Assembly: GCA_963734055.1 (NCBI GenBank)
Contig: CAVTFQ010000002.1
Span: 868,001-932,000 of the forward strand
DNA length: 64,000 bases
Origin: CAIWHR01 sp963734055
GTDB taxonomy: Bacteria > Pseudomonadota > Gammaproteobacteria > Burkholderiales > Casimicrobiaceae
Direction: 5' to 3'
The notes under the pieces are model-generated. The model was not told the origin of the DNA and did not search any database. It was given only the letters and a program-made list of their open reading frames with translations. This document shows positions 1-8,396 of the stretch, one piece after another (the stretch's first letter is position 1; each line of letters opens with the position of its first letter). The translations under genes and the position numbers were made by a program.

Positions 1-551
1 CAGGGTACCGGTCAACGCGGACGATTCATTTGACGCCCGCGGGCGCGCAACTCACGCACAGGCGCGTGGCAGAGCTCGCGGCCGACGCCGAGACGACGGG
101 CCTGGTCGTGGTGGCGGGACGTTACGAAGGCGTCGACGAGCGCTTCGTCGCCCGCGAAGTCGACGAGGAGATCGCGATCGGCAACTTCGTCGTCTCGGGC
201 GGCGAGCTGCCGGCGCTGATGCTGATCGACGCCATCGTGCGGCAGCGCCCCGGCGTGCTGAACGATGCGGAATCGGCGGTGCAGGACTCGTTCGTCACGG
301 GACTGCTCGACTGTCCGCATTACACGCGCCCCGAGCGGTACGAGGGCGCGGCGGTGCCGGACGTGCTGTTGTCGGGCCACCACGCGGACATCCGGCGGTG
401 GCGGCTCATGCAGTCGCTCGGCAGGACCGACGAGCGGCGACCGGAGCTCCTCGCCGGGCGTTCGCTTTCGCCGGAAGAAACGGCGTTGCTCGCCGAGTAT
501 CGACGCGAGCGCGCGGAGCGGGGACGCAACGGGGCAACGGAAAGGCAGTGA
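1..551 (+). CDS. trmD: tRNA (guanine-N1)-methyltransferase TrmD, C-terminal part
   Basis: SAM-dependent enzyme that methylates N1 of G37 in tRNAs next to the anticodon, which prevents +1 frameshifting. The reading frame is already open at base 3, so the 5' end of the gene lies outside the window. Visible SPOUT trefoil-knot motifs are GRYEGVDER, then EIAIGNFVVSGGELPA and the LDCPHYTRPE stretch. The C-terminal helical domain ends at TGA 549-551. It is followed by rplS, as in the widespread rpsP-rimM-trmD-rplS operon, whose first genes would lie upstream. The identification is secure; only the start is missing. Confidence 0.95.
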   Translation, partial: GYRSTRTIHLTPAGAQLTHRRVAELAADAETTGLVVVAGRYEGVDERFVAREVDEEIAIGNFVVSGGELPALMLIDAIVRQRPGVLNDAESAVQDSFVTGLLDCPHYTRPERYEGAAVPDVLLSGHHADIRRWRLMQSLGRTDERRPELLAGRSLSPEETALLAEYRRERAERGRNGATERQ

Positions 552-556
552 CCACC

Positions 557-574
557 GGAGGCGGCAACGCCTCC
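557..574 (+). other. Perfect stem-loop with GCAA tetraloop between trmD and rplS
   Basis: The bases GGAGGCG and CGCCTCC form a perfect 7-bp stem closed by a GCAA (GNRA-type) loop, six bases after the trmD stop. There is no T-tract, so it is not a classical terminator. It may protect or process the trmD-rplS mRNA, since ribosomal protein and TrmD levels usually differ greatly. The role is inferred. Confidence 0.5.
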
Positions 575-652
575 ACGACAACGATCCGCGCGCAACAGGG
601 GGCGCCCTGCGCTGCGCGCGCGGCCGACGGCCGACAACGGGAGTAGCGCAGC

Positions 653-1033
653 ATGAACATCATCGAAACGCTGGAGAAGGAAGAAATCGCCCGTCTGGGC
701 AAGACGATCCCCGACTTCTCGCCGGGGGACACCGTCATCGTCAACGTGAGCGTCGTCGAAGGCGAGCGCAAGCGCGTGCAGGCCTACGAAGGCGTGGTCA
801 TCGCGAAGCGCAACCGCGGGCTCAACTCGTCGTTCGTCGTCCGCAAGGTCTCGAGCGGCGAAGGTGTCGAGCGGACGTTCCAGACCTACTCGCCGCTCAT
901 CGCCTCGATCGAGGTGAAGCGCAAGGGCGACGTGCGCCGCGCGAAGCTCTACTACCTGCGCGACCGCTCGGGCAAATCGGCCCGCATCCGCGAGAAGCTC
1001 GCGCACCAGCACCGCGAGAAGCAGGCCGACTGA
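653..1033 (+). CDS. rplS: 50S ribosomal protein L19
   Basis: Large-subunit ribosomal protein at the interface with the 30S subunit. The 126-residue product has the normal length and the family signature: N-terminal MNIIETLEKEEIAR, then FSPGDTVIVNV, ERKRVQAYEGVVIAKRNRG, and the basic C-terminal part with RRAKLYYLRDRSGKSARI. The ATG is preceded by a GGGAG ribosome-binding site at about 641-645. It is the last gene of the trmD operon and is followed by a strong hairpin at 1080-1104. Nothing unusual is seen. Confidence 0.97.
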   Translation: MNIIETLEKEEIARLGKTIPDFSPGDTVIVNVSVVEGERKRVQAYEGVVIAKRNRGLNSSFVVRKVSSGEGVERTFQTYSPLIASIEVKRKGDVRRAKLYYLRDRSGKSARIREKLAHQHREKQAD

Positions 1034-1079
1034 GACCGGGTCGGCGGAAGCACCTGGCGGCGCCCCGCGCCGTCCGGCC

Positions 1080-1104
1080 AAGGGCAGCCCGCCGGGCTGC
1101 CCTT
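1080..1104 (+). terminator. Intrinsic-terminator-like hairpin after rplS
   Basis: AAGGGCAGCCC and GGGCTGCCCTT form a perfect 11-bp stem around a 3-base loop, 47 bases after the rplS stop. The following bases are only moderately T-rich. It is a likely end of the trmD-rplS transcript. Confidence 0.7.
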
Positions 1105-1235
1105 GTGCTTTGTGGGGGCAGTCCGCGATTTCGGCCGATTCGGCCTGCTTCTTGCTAGCTCCTCTTGCTTACGGAAGGGTTTTATCCGAATATTCCTGCA
1201 CCCGGGGGCGGGTTTCCCCACCGGCCGCCGACGCG

Positions 1236-3059
1236 ATGCGAGCGACGCTCTACGAAGCGCTAGGGATACCGCAGGCCGCCTCGGACGAGGAGGTCCGGGC
1301 GGCGCTGCGCCGCCTGATCCGGAAATATTACGCGAAGACCCGGGACGGGCAGGGCAATGTCGAAGAGGCCCTCCGCTTCATCAATCATGCCAGCCGCATA
1401 CTGGGCGACCACGATCGCCGCGTCCGCTACGACCAGGAGCTCGCGATCTCGGACGGGACGACCGAGCAGCGGATCGCCCACGTCGTCAGCAACGCCGTGG
1501 CCGAGGAGGGCGAGCAGACGGACGTGAAGCCGCCGGAGCCCGAGCCCGCCCAGGACGAGATCCTCGAGACCGGCCTCGACAGCGAGGAAGTCCCCACCGA
1601 GCGGACGTTCCATCATCCGGGCCTGACGGAACGGGTCGCCTCGTTCGGGCGCTCGACGCTCGTCACCGCGGGCCTCTGCGTGCTGTTCGGCGCCTTCATC
1701 GCCGCCGCGATCGTCGCCGTCACGCCGGCCGACACGGTGCTGGTCGCGAAGCAGGTGCTGGTCTGGCTCACGCTCACGCTGCTCGCGCTGACGCTTGTCT
1801 ACGGCGTCGTCCATGGCCTCGCCTGGTCGCGGCGGCGACAAGGCACCGCCGCTCCCCTGCTGGTCCCGACGACCGACCTCGCGATTCTCAACTGGCGCCG
1901 CGAGAAGAGCGTGTTCCTCGGCACCAATCAGCCGCAGGAGGACGCGAGCTGGATCTTCCAGCTCAGGATGGCGGAGCTCGAGCGGGCGAAGGCGGGGCGG
2001 ACGAGCGAGCCGCGACCGTGGAATCGGCTCGCCGCGCGCCTGTTCGACTACGCCCTCTGGGGGCTCGTGCTCGCGCTCCTCCTCTCGGAGCTGCGCGGCG
2101 CGGGGGCCGTCCCCGACGCGCTCGTCTACTGGATCGGGCATCCGCTGCTCGCGCCGGTGCTGATCACGGGCACGTGGGTGCCGATCGAGGCGCTCCTCAT
2201 CGCCTCGCTGCAGACGACGCCGGGCAAGTGGCTCTTCGGCTGCTACCTCCAGTTCTCGATCTCCGACGCATACGCGAGCCGGGACACGCGCTCGCAGCTG
2301 CGCCGCGCCGCGCAGCGGGCGTTCCGCGTCTGGTGGGAAGGTGTCGGATGCGGGTTTCCGCTGCTCGCGCCCATCCTGATCGCGGTCGCGTACGAAAAGG
2401 TCGCCCAGAATCAGGAGACCGACTGGGATTTCGCGCAGGACTGCCTCGTCACGCACGGTCCGCCCGGCGTGCTGAACGCGGTGACGGGCGTGTGCGGGCT
2501 GGCCGCGATGCTCTGGCTCTACGGCGTCGCGTGGCATCAGCCGATGGCGCAGTCGATCGCGTGGGCGCGGACGTCGCTCACCCAGGCGCTGCCGTCCGCG
2601 GACTCGCTGTTCCCGACCGGGTTCTCGCGCGGCGCCGCCGCCGTGGTGAGCGGCGGGATCAAGGCGGTCACGCCGGCCGCCGCGCCGTCGCCGCCCCCGG
2701 TCGTGACGCCGCCTCCGGTCGCTGCGGCCGGGCCGGTGGATCCGGAACTCGCGGCCGAGTTCGCCGAACGGCACGCGCGCGCGGCCGTGCTGAAGATCGA
2801 AGGCCCGCGGATGCTGCAGGCGGGGAACTGGCGACGCGCGGGGGATCTATGCCGCGCGTGGACCGAGATCGAACTCGGCAATCCCGAGGCCTGGCGCTGC
2901 CTCGGCCAGGCGCTGCAGGCGCAGGGCTATCACCAGGACGCGATCAATGCGTTCCGCAAGGCGAAGCAGTACGATCCGAACGACCGCACGCTCGACGCCG
3001 CGATCGACCGCAGTCAGAAGGGGATCGTCGCCGACTTCCTGAACAGGAACCGGCGTTAG
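1236..3059 (+). CDS. J-like domain / RDD membrane / TPR-like fusion protein
   Basis: Protein of 607 residues with an unusual domain order. Residues 1-70 resemble a DnaJ J-domain (TLYEALGIPQAASDEEV, then RFINHASRILGDHDRRVRYD), but the HPD tripeptide needed to stimulate Hsp70 is absent: the equivalent place reads KYYAKTRDG. Two hydrophobic segments follow at about 140-190, then an RDD-family membrane region at about 260-450 (RLAARLFDYALWGL; TPGKWLFGCYL). A Pro/Val-rich linker and a C-terminal TPR-like helical repeat (AWRCLGQALQAQGYHQDAIN) complete it. The start is the ATG directly before the J-like domain; no strong Shine-Dalgarno is seen, and longer TTG/GTG starts exist upstream. Its stop overlaps that of the convergent permease gene. 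Function unknown; possibly an inner-membrane scaffold. Confidence 0.7.
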   Translation: MRATLYEALGIPQAASDEEVRAALRRLIRKYYAKTRDGQGNVEEALRFINHASRILGDHDRRVRYDQELAISDGTTEQRIAHVVSNAVAEEGEQTDVKPPEPEPAQDEILETGLDSEEVPTERTFHHPGLTERVASFGRSTLVTAGLCVLFGAFIAAAIVAVTPADTVLVAKQVLVWLTLTLLALTLVYGVVHGLAWSRRRQGTAAPLLVPTTDLAILNWRREKSVFLGTNQPQEDASWIFQLRMAELERAKAGRTSEPRPWNRLAARLFDYALWGLVLALLLSELRGAGAVPDALVYWIGHPLLAPVLITGTWVPIEALLIASLQTTPGKWLFGCYLQFSISDAYASRDTRSQLRRAAQRAFRVWWEGVGCGFPLLAPILIAVAYEKVAQNQETDWDFAQDCLVTHGPPGVLNAVTGVCGLAAMLWLYGVAWHQPMAQSIAWARTSLTQALPSADSLFPTGFSRGAAAVVSGGIKAVTPAAAPSPPPVVTPPPVAAAGPVDPELAAEFAERHARAAVLKIEGPRMLQAGNWRRAGDLCRAWTEIELGNPEAWRCLGQALQAQGYHQDAINAFRKAKQYDPNDRTLDAAIDRSQKGIVADFLNRNRR

Positions 3060-3955
3060 CTTCCGGAGACGAGCGCGATCCACAGCGGCATCGTGACGGC
3101 CGCTAGGAGGGTCCCGGAAGAAATCAGCAGCGCGGCGGAAGCGCCGTCGCCTTTCATCTGCGTCGCGAGGATATAGGCGGACGGCGCGGTCGGGACCGAC
3201 GCCATTGCAACCGCGACCGTGCGCTCGAGCGGCGAAAGCCCGATGGCGTGCGCGAGCGCGAGGGCCAGCGCGGGCATCGCAAGAAGCTTGACGCCGTGCC
3301 ACCAGGCGGCGGCCGCGGGCGGTACCGAAGCGGACGCAAGGGTGAGCCCTGCCCCGACCGCGAGCAGCCCGAGCGGCACGGCCGCGCCCGCGAGGAGCGC
3401 GAGCAGGTGCTTCGCAACGTCGGGCAGCGGAGGCGCCGCCGCTTTCCAGAGAATCCCCGCGGCGCAGGCGAGCACGAGCGGGTTCCGCGCGATTTCGAGC
3501 GCCACCCGGGTGCCCTGGCCGCGCGCCAGCATGCCGACCGCCGCGACGTTGACCACGGGGACCAGGACCCCGATCAGCAGACTGATCGTCGCGAGTCCGG
3601 GCTCGCCGCCCAGGCTCGCGGCTGCCGCGAGCGCGACATACGTGTTGAACCGGAATCCGCATTGGAAGCATGCGGCGAACGTCGCGTGCGGCAGGCGGAA
3701 CAGCGGCTGCGCCAGCGCCGACAGCGCGATCCCGCCGAGCGTGAACCCGAGGCCCACTGCGACCAGGCGCCACGCGTCGGCCAGGCCAAGCGGGGAAGTT
3801 GCGAGCGAACGGAAGAGGAGCGCCGGGAACAGCACGAAATAGACGAGGCGCTCGACGCCGGGCCAGAACGCGCGGTCGAAGCCGCGCACCCTCCGCAGTA
3901 CCACCCCGAGTGCGATCAGCAGGAAGTCGGGCAGCAGGAGCAGCGCGATGCTCAT
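3056..3955 (-). CDS. AEC-family (auxin efflux carrier-like) permease
   Basis: Integral membrane transporter of 299 residues, the usual size for the AEC family (PF03547), with about ten hydrophobic segments in two halves. Characteristic features are the N-terminal LLLPDFLLIALGVVLRR, the conserved NTYVALA segment in the first half and the polar break VPTAPSAYILATQM in the second. Bacterial members export or import malonate, malate or other small organic acids, and the substrate cannot be read from the sequence. It is transcribed leftward; its stop overlaps the stop of the J-like/RDD gene, and its start lies 31 bases from the heptose adenylyltransferase stop, so the two may be cotranscribed. Confidence 0.85.
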   Translation of the reverse strand: MSIALLLLPDFLLIALGVVLRRVRGFDRAFWPGVERLVYFVLFPALLFRSLATSPLGLADAWRLVAVGLGFTLGGIALSALAQPLFRLPHATFAACFQCGFRFNTYVALAAAASLGGEPGLATISLLIGVLVPVVNVAAVGMLARGQGTRVALEIARNPLVLACAAGILWKAAAPPLPDVAKHLLALLAGAAVPLGLLAVGAGLTLASASVPPAAAAWWHGVKLLAMPALALALAHAIGLSPLERTVAVAMASVPTAPSAYILATQMKGDGASAALLISSGTLLAAVTMPLWIALVSGS

Positions 3956-3986
3956 CGCGGATCCCGCTCGGGCCCGTCGCGCGCCG

Positions 3987-4487
3987 CTACCGCCCGCGAA
4001 CGCGCGAGAGCAGCGCTGTCGTCGAGCGTTCGAAGGCGAAGGGAATGGCGACGAAGCGGCCGCCGGCGGCGATCGTTTCCGCCGCGCCCGCGGTCTTGTC
4101 CGCGGTGTAGTCGCCGCCCTTGACGAGCACGTCGGGCCGGCACGCCGCGATCAGGTCCCGCGGCGTGTCCGCGTCGAACGGCACGACGAGATCCACGGCC
4201 GCGAGCGCGGCCAGGACTGCCATCCGATCGTCCAGCGGGTTGACGGGCCGGTCGTCGCCCTTGCCGAGGCGACGCGCCGAAGCGTCGGAATTGACCGCGA
4301 CGCAGAGCGAGGCGCCGAGCGAGCGAGCCTGATCGAGATAGGTCACGTGCCCGCGATGAAGGACGTCGAACACCCCGTTGGTGAACACGAGCGGACGCGG
4401 CAGTTGCCGGATCCGCGCGAGCGCGTCCGTCGTCGTCGCGATCTTCGCGGGATGGCGCGGCGGCGGGATCGCGGGCCCGGCGGTCAT
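3987..4487 (-). CDS. hldC: D-glycero-beta-D-manno-heptose 1-phosphate adenylyltransferase
   Basis: Nucleotidyltransferase that makes ADP-heptose from heptose 1-phosphate for the LPS inner core (RfaE domain II). At 166 residues it is the stand-alone adenylyltransferase, not the bifunctional HldE. It shows the family motifs FTNGVFDVLHRGHVTYLDQA (HxGH active site), VAVNSDAS, GDDRPVNPLDDR and DVLVKGGDYT. The phosphoheptose isomerase of the same pathway is encoded nearby at 5284-5877, which supports the role. The first residues before LVFTNG are variable; the ATG at 4487 was chosen as the first in frame. Confidence 0.93.
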   Translation of the reverse strand: MTAGPAIPPPRHPAKIATTTDALARIRQLPRPLVFTNGVFDVLHRGHVTYLDQARSLGASLCVAVNSDASARRLGKGDDRPVNPLDDRMAVLAALAAVDLVVPFDADTPRDLIAACRPDVLVKGGDYTADKTAGAAETIAAGGRFVAIPFAFERSTTALLSRVRGR

Positions 4488-4532
4488 CGCCGGCTGCTAG
4501 GGGGCAATCGTCAACACGGTGTATCCACGACG

Positions 4533-4665
4533 AATGCGCCGGTCGCATACATTCTTCGTCGTCCCCGCGGAGGCGGGGACCCAGTGACGTTGGACTGACG
4601 CCGGCAATGACCCAAGTCGCTGGATTCCCGCGTCCGCGGGAATGACGACTGCAAAGGATTCATGC
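4533..4665. repeat. Dispersed repeat, copy A (double-hairpin REP-like element)
   Basis: About 133 bases holding two hairpin-forming palindromes, GTCCCCGC-gga-GGCGGGGAC and ATTCCCGCG-tc-CGCGGGAAT, joined by a CCAGTGACGTT...AAGTCGCTGG linker. It is nearly identical over its full length to the copy at 27494-27625. Shorter or diverged copies are at 19711-19785, 31910-32015 and 35425-35500. This copy lies just 3' of the leftward BON lipoprotein gene. Confidence 0.85.
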
Positions 4666-4684
4666 ATCGCAGGAATGTTCACAG

Positions 4685-5287
4685 CTAGGTCGCGTACTCG
4701 AAGACCTTGACGACCTTCGCGACGCCCTCGGTGGTGGCTGCGGTCTGGGCGGCCGCATCGCCGAGGGCCTTGGGCACGATGCCCATCAGGTAGACGACGC
4801 TGCGCTCGGTGACGACCTTGACGTAGATCGCCTTGAACTGGTCGTCCTCGAGCAGGCGGGTCTTCACCTTGGACGTGATGTACGTATCGTTGGTGCGGGC
4901 GCCGAGGTCGGTCACCGGGCCGATCACCATCTCGTTGTGGACGATTCGCACCTTGTCCGTCGACGTGGCGAGCTTCGTGATCTCGTCCTGCACGACCGTC
5001 GATGGCGCTTCGCCGGTGAGTAGCACGACGCCGTTGTAGCTCGTGGCATTGAGGTGCACGTCGTTTTCGTAGCGGTTGCCGGCCTCCGTGACGATCTTGA
5101 ACTCGATCGTCTGGTCGTCGAGCTGGGTGCCGGTCGTCCGCGGGTCGCCGGCGATGATCGCGACGTGCGCGGCGCCGACCGCCACCATGGCCGGCGCACA
5201 GCCGCCGAGCGGAAGCAGCAGCACACCCAGCGCGGAGGCACAGGACGCGAGGCGCAGCAAGCGCCACGGGGTCGCGGCGACGTTCAT
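4685..5287 (-). CDS. dolP: BON-domain outer-membrane lipoprotein (DolP/YraP-like)
   Basis: Secreted lipoprotein of 200 residues. A basic N-terminus and hydrophobic stretch lead into the lipobox LPLGGC, so Cys31 or so is the predicted acylated residue. Two BON domains follow: one beginning near QLDDQTIEFKIVTEA with NGVVLLTGEAPS, the second near NDTYITSKVKTRLLEDDQF with RSVVYLMGIVPK. E. coli DolP binds anionic phospholipid at division sites and supports outer-membrane integrity. The gene order with the isomerase, YraN and LpoA genes matches the yraM-yraN-diaA-yraP neighbourhood. Its start overlaps the isomerase stop by four bases, indicating translational coupling. Confidence 0.88.
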   Translation of the reverse strand: MNVAATPWRLLRLASCASALGVLLLPLGGCAPAMVAVGAAHVAIIAGDPRTTGTQLDDQTIEFKIVTEAGNRYENDVHLNATSYNGVVLLTGEAPSTVVQDEITKLATSTDKVRIVHNEMVIGPVTDLGARTNDTYITSKVKTRLLEDDQFKAIYVKVVTERSVVYLMGIVPKALGDAAAQTAATTEGVAKVVKVFEYAT

Positions 5288-5877
5288 CGTTCTTCTCCCA
5301 GCAACGCGTTGTCGACCGCGTCGCAGAGGCAGTGGATCGAGAGCAGGTGGACCTCCTGGATGCGTGCGGTGCGATCGTGAGGGACGCAGAGGTGGACATC
5401 GCCCTCCTCCAGCATCGCGCCGATGCGCCCGCCACCCTTGCCCGTCAGCGCGACGACGCGCATCTCGCGGTCGCGCGCGGCCTCGATCGCGGCAATCACG
5501 TTGGCCGAGTTGCCGGACGTCGAGATGGCGATGAGCACGTCGCCCTTCGTTCCAAGGGCGCGCACCTGCTTCGCGAAGATCTGGTCGAATGCATAGTCGT
5601 TGGCGACCGCCGTCAGGATCGACGTGTCTGTGGCAAGCGAAATCGCCGGAAGTTCCGGCCGCTCGCGCTCGAAGCGGCCGACCATCTCGGCCGCAAAGTG
5701 CTGCGCGTCGGAGGCCGATCCGCCATTCCCGCAGGCGAGGATCTTGCCGTCGGCGAGCAGGCAGTCGGCGAGCGTCGCAGCGGCGCGCGCAATGGCGGGC
5801 GCGAGCACGCTCGCGGCGTCCTGCTTCAAGCGCGCGCTCTCGGCGAAATGCGCGCGAATGCGTTCAACCGGGTCCAT
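5284..5877 (-). CDS. gmhA: Phosphoheptose isomerase / DiaA-like SIS protein
   Basis: SIS-domain protein of 197 residues. GmhA converts sedoheptulose 7-phosphate to D-glycero-D-manno-heptose 7-phosphate for LPS core synthesis; the close paralogue DiaA instead binds DnaA. Visible motifs are ACGNGGSASDAQHFAAEMVG, TSGNSANV, and RIQEVHLLSIHCLCDAVD, which carries the conserved Gln and His of the isomerase site. The ATG at 5877 gives the normal family length; an upstream ATG at 5913 would add 12 poor residues. The yraN-diaA-yraP style context suggests DiaA, while the preserved active-site residues and the nearby hldC favour GmhA. The choice cannot be made by sequence reading alone. Confidence 0.85.
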   Translation of the reverse strand: MDPVERIRAHFAESARLKQDAASVLAPAIARAAATLADCLLADGKILACGNGGSASDAQHFAAEMVGRFERERPELPAISLATDTSILTAVANDYAFDQIFAKQVRALGTKGDVLIAISTSGNSANVIAAIEAARDREMRVVALTGKGGGRIGAMLEEGDVHLCVPHDRTARIQEVHLLSIHCLCDAVDNALLGEER

Positions 5878-5960
5878 GTGCGTGCGGGTTGCGAAGACGG
5901 TCCATTGTAGCAAGGATCGTCGAGCGGTCCGTGCCGCTCACGCCGCGGCCTGCTCGCTGC

Positions 5961-6320
5961 TCACGCCGCGACCACATCGCGCAGCCACTCGATGCGGGCG
6001 GGATCGAGCGCATCGAGGAGCACCGCATCGAACCGGCACGCCGGCGTGCGCGCGAGCCCCGCGAGGTAGGCGCTCGCGGCGGCGATCATCCGCGCGCGCT
6101 TCGCCGCGGTGATGCTTGCCCCCGCGCCACCGAAGTCGCCGCGCCGGCGCAGCCTCACCTCGACGAACACGAGCACGTCGCCGTCGCGTGCGACGAGGTC
6201 GATCTCGCCGACGCGCCGCCGCCAGTTGCGCTCCACGATGACGAGCCCGGCGCCCTCGAGATGCGCGGCCGCGAGCGCCTCCGCCCGCGCCCCCGCGACG
6301 CCGCGCGGCGTCGCCGTCAC
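5961..6320 (-). CDS. yraN: YraN/UPF0102 endonuclease-fold protein
   Basis: Small protein (119 residues) of the UPF0102 family with a restriction-endonuclease-like fold. The diagnostic core is RNWRRRVGEIDLVARDGDVLVFVEVRLR, containing the E-D...ExR/K pattern of the nuclease-like site. Biochemical function is not established. The start is GTG at 6320, which overlaps the lpoA stop by four bases (GTGA), so the two are translationally coupled. Extending further upstream would only read through the lpoA gene in another frame. Confidence 0.88.
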   Translation of the reverse strand: MTATPRGVAGARAEALAAAHLEGAGLVIVERNWRRRVGEIDLVARDGDVLVFVEVRLRRRGDFGGAGASITAAKRARMIAAASAYLAGLARTPACRFDAVLLDALDPARIEWLRDVVAA

Positions 6321-7420
6321 GGCGCGGCCGGCACGACCTGCCCGCCCTTGTACTGCAGGGGACGCGCCTCGCGGGTGAACTGGCGCGTCGCGTCGAGCGA
6401 CAGGTGCCCCGTCGCGCCGTCGAATTCGATCCGGTCGACGCGTCCGTCGGCGAGCATCTGCGCCACCCGGAAGGCGTCCACGCCGAGCGCGTACAGCCGG
6501 TCGAGGGAGGCGTTCGGAAAGTCGTCGCGGGGGATGCCCGCGAACTCGCGCGCATCCGGCGTCGCGAGCCACGGAATGTCGACGAACTTGACGTCGTCCA
6601 GGTCGCGCATCGCCTCGGGCGACGGTCGCTCGTTCACGGTGCTGCCGGCGTAGACCGCGAGCGTGCCGAGGTACGGCTTCACGAGCGAGGCATCGGCGCT
6701 GTCGACGGCGAGCAGCACGGCATCGACGGGCGTGCGTGCGAGCTCGCGCTTGAGGAGCGCGAGCATGTCGGGCGAGCGATCGAAGTGCAGCACCAGCGGG
6801 GCGGCTCCGCCCAGGAGCAGCCAGGCATCGACGAAAGCCGCGGCGAAGCGCTTCTGCAGCGGCGAGTCGTTGGCGACGATGGCGATCCTCTGAGCGCCCG
6901 CGTCGCGCGCGAGGCGCGCGAGCTGACGCGCGTCGCTCTCGACCGCGAGCGTGAGCGCGTACATGTTGGGCGGGAGCGATGCCGCATCGTCGACGTGATT
7001 GAGCGCCAGGACCAGCGGCGCGTCGACCCCGTCTGCAGCGATCGTCCGGACGTCGTCGCGGACGAGCGGGCCCACGATCACGCGCGCCCCGGCCGCGCGC
7101 GCCTGCGCGAACGCGGCTTCGACCTCGCCGTCGCCGTGGCCGATCACGTTCGGATGCGCGTTCGCCAGCGCGGCCGCGGCGAGGAATCCTGCCTTGACGG
7201 CGCTCGCGGCCCGGCCGTAGGTTGGCGACGACAGCGGGAGGACGAGGGCGATCTCGGCGCCCGGGCGTGCCGGCGCCGCCTCCTTCGGCGGCGCCTCCGC
7301 GCTTGTCGGGGATGTCTGCCCCATGGACAATGAGGGCAGCGCCGCCAGCACCGCGAGCACGCCCAGCCACCTCCGAAGGCGTTGCCGAGCAGGGCGAAAA
7401 CCGGGACGGCGGGCGGTCAT
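6317..7420 (-). CDS. lpoA: Penicillin-binding protein activator LpoA-like, short form
   Basis: Protein of 367 residues with an N-terminal signal/anchor (RLRRWLGVLAVLAALPSLSM) and a type I periplasmic-binding fold: IALVLPLSSPTYGRAASAVKAGFLAA, VIVGPLVRDDV, PLVLALNH. In enterobacteria, LpoA activates PBP1A from the outer membrane and has an extra N-terminal TPR domain; that domain is absent here, as in many betaproteobacterial homologues. No clear lipobox Cys is visible, so membrane attachment is uncertain. The ATG at 7420 (CAT 7418-7420) overlaps the divergent rsmI ATG. The position between rsmI and yraN supports the family call. Confidence 0.8.
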   Translation of the reverse strand: MTARRPGFRPARQRLRRWLGVLAVLAALPSLSMGQTSPTSAEAPPKEAAPARPGAEIALVLPLSSPTYGRAASAVKAGFLAAAALANAHPNVIGHGDGEVEAAFAQARAAGARVIVGPLVRDDVRTIAADGVDAPLVLALNHVDDAASLPPNMYALTLAVESDARQLARLARDAGAQRIAIVANDSPLQKRFAAAFVDAWLLLGGAAPLVLHFDRSPDMLALLKRELARTPVDAVLLAVDSADASLVKPYLGTLAVYAGSTVNERPSPEAMRDLDDVKFVDIPWLATPDAREFAGIPRDDFPNASLDRLYALGVDAFRVAQMLADGRVDRIEFDGATGHLSLDATRQFTREARPLQYKGGQVVPAAP

Positions 7421-8354
7421 GCGCGATTCCGACTCTGACGTGCGGCAAACAGGGACCGGCGACATCCCCGACGCAACGGCGCCACGATTCCGCGCTGCCG
7501 GCGGGACATTATATGTGGTGGCGACGCCGCTCGGTAATCTCCGCGACGTCACGCTGCGCGCTCTCGACGTGCTTGCCTCGGCCGACGTGATCGCGGCCGA
7601 GGATACGCGCGTGACGACGCCGCTCCTCCGCCATTACGGCATCGACACGCGGCCGCTGTCGCTCCACGAGCACAACGAGGCGAAGCGCGCGGCGGCGATC
7701 GTCGACCTCCTGCGCGCAGGCAGGAGCGTCGCGCTCGTCACCGACGCGGGGACGCCCGCGGTGAGCGACCCCGGTGCGCGCCTCGTCGCCGCGGTGCGGG
7801 CTGCCGCATTGCCCGTGGTGCCGCTCCCCGGGCCCAGCGCGGCGCTGGCTGCGATCTCCGCGGCCGGGCTCGACGCGGAGCATTTTGTCTTCCTGGGTTT
7901 CCTGCCTGCGGCGGCGAAAGCGCGGCGCGAGACGCTTGCCAGCGTGGCCGCGCTGCCGATGGCCCTCGTCGTCTACGAGGCCCCGCACCGCATCGTGCGC
8001 ACGGCTGCCGAGCTGGCGGCGGCCCTCGGCGGAGATCGCGTCATCGTCATGGCGCGCGAGCTCACGAAGAAGTTCGAGACCATCGCGCGAATGCCGCTGG
8101 CCGAAGCTGCGGAATGGGTCGCCGCCGATGCGAATCGCGCGCGCGGCGAATTCGTCCTCGTCGTCGACCGCCCGTCCGGGGCCGCTTCGGCCGAGGGCGC
8201 CGGCGCGGGCCCGCTGGCCGTCGAGCGGCTGCTGCGAGCGCTTGCGGAGGAGCTGCCGCCCGCGCGCGCGGCCCGCGTCGCGGCGGCGGCGACCGGCCTC
8301 CCGCGAGACACGCTGTACGAGCGAATCCGGACGCTGAAGAGCCCGGATCGGTAA
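7419..8354 (+). CDS. rsmI: 16S rRNA (cytidine1402-2'-O)-methyltransferase
   Basis: SAM-dependent methyltransferase that 2'-O-methylates C1402 in the ribosomal P site. The 311-residue product shows GTLYVVATPLGNLRDVTLRAL, IAAEDTRVT, LVTDAGTPAVSDPGARLV, PLPGPSAALAAISAAG, FVFLGFLPA and FYEAPHR-like VVYEAPHRI, all typical of the tetrapyrrole-methylase fold of RsmI. The ATG at 7419 shares the tetranucleotide CATG with the divergent lpoA start; a GTG at 7440 is an alternative giving a leader closer to the usual length. Confidence 0.93.
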   Translation: MRDSDSDVRQTGTGDIPDATAPRFRAAGGTLYVVATPLGNLRDVTLRALDVLASADVIAAEDTRVTTPLLRHYGIDTRPLSLHEHNEAKRAAAIVDLLRAGRSVALVTDAGTPAVSDPGARLVAAVRAAALPVVPLPGPSAALAAISAAGLDAEHFVFLGFLPAAAKARRETLASVAALPMALVVYEAPHRIVRTAAELAAALGGDRVIVMARELTKKFETIARMPLAEAAEWVAADANRARGEFVLVVDRPSGAASAEGAGAGPLAVERLLRALAEELPPARAARVAAAATGLPRDTLYERIRTLKSPDR

Positions 8355-8396
8355 GGGAGCGCGCGGTCCGCGCGATCGCAGGGCTACACTCGTTCA

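Noticed and set aside
4533..4665. CRISPR-like repeat
   Set aside because: Copies are scattered over 31 kb, not tandem with spacers, and no cas genes are present.
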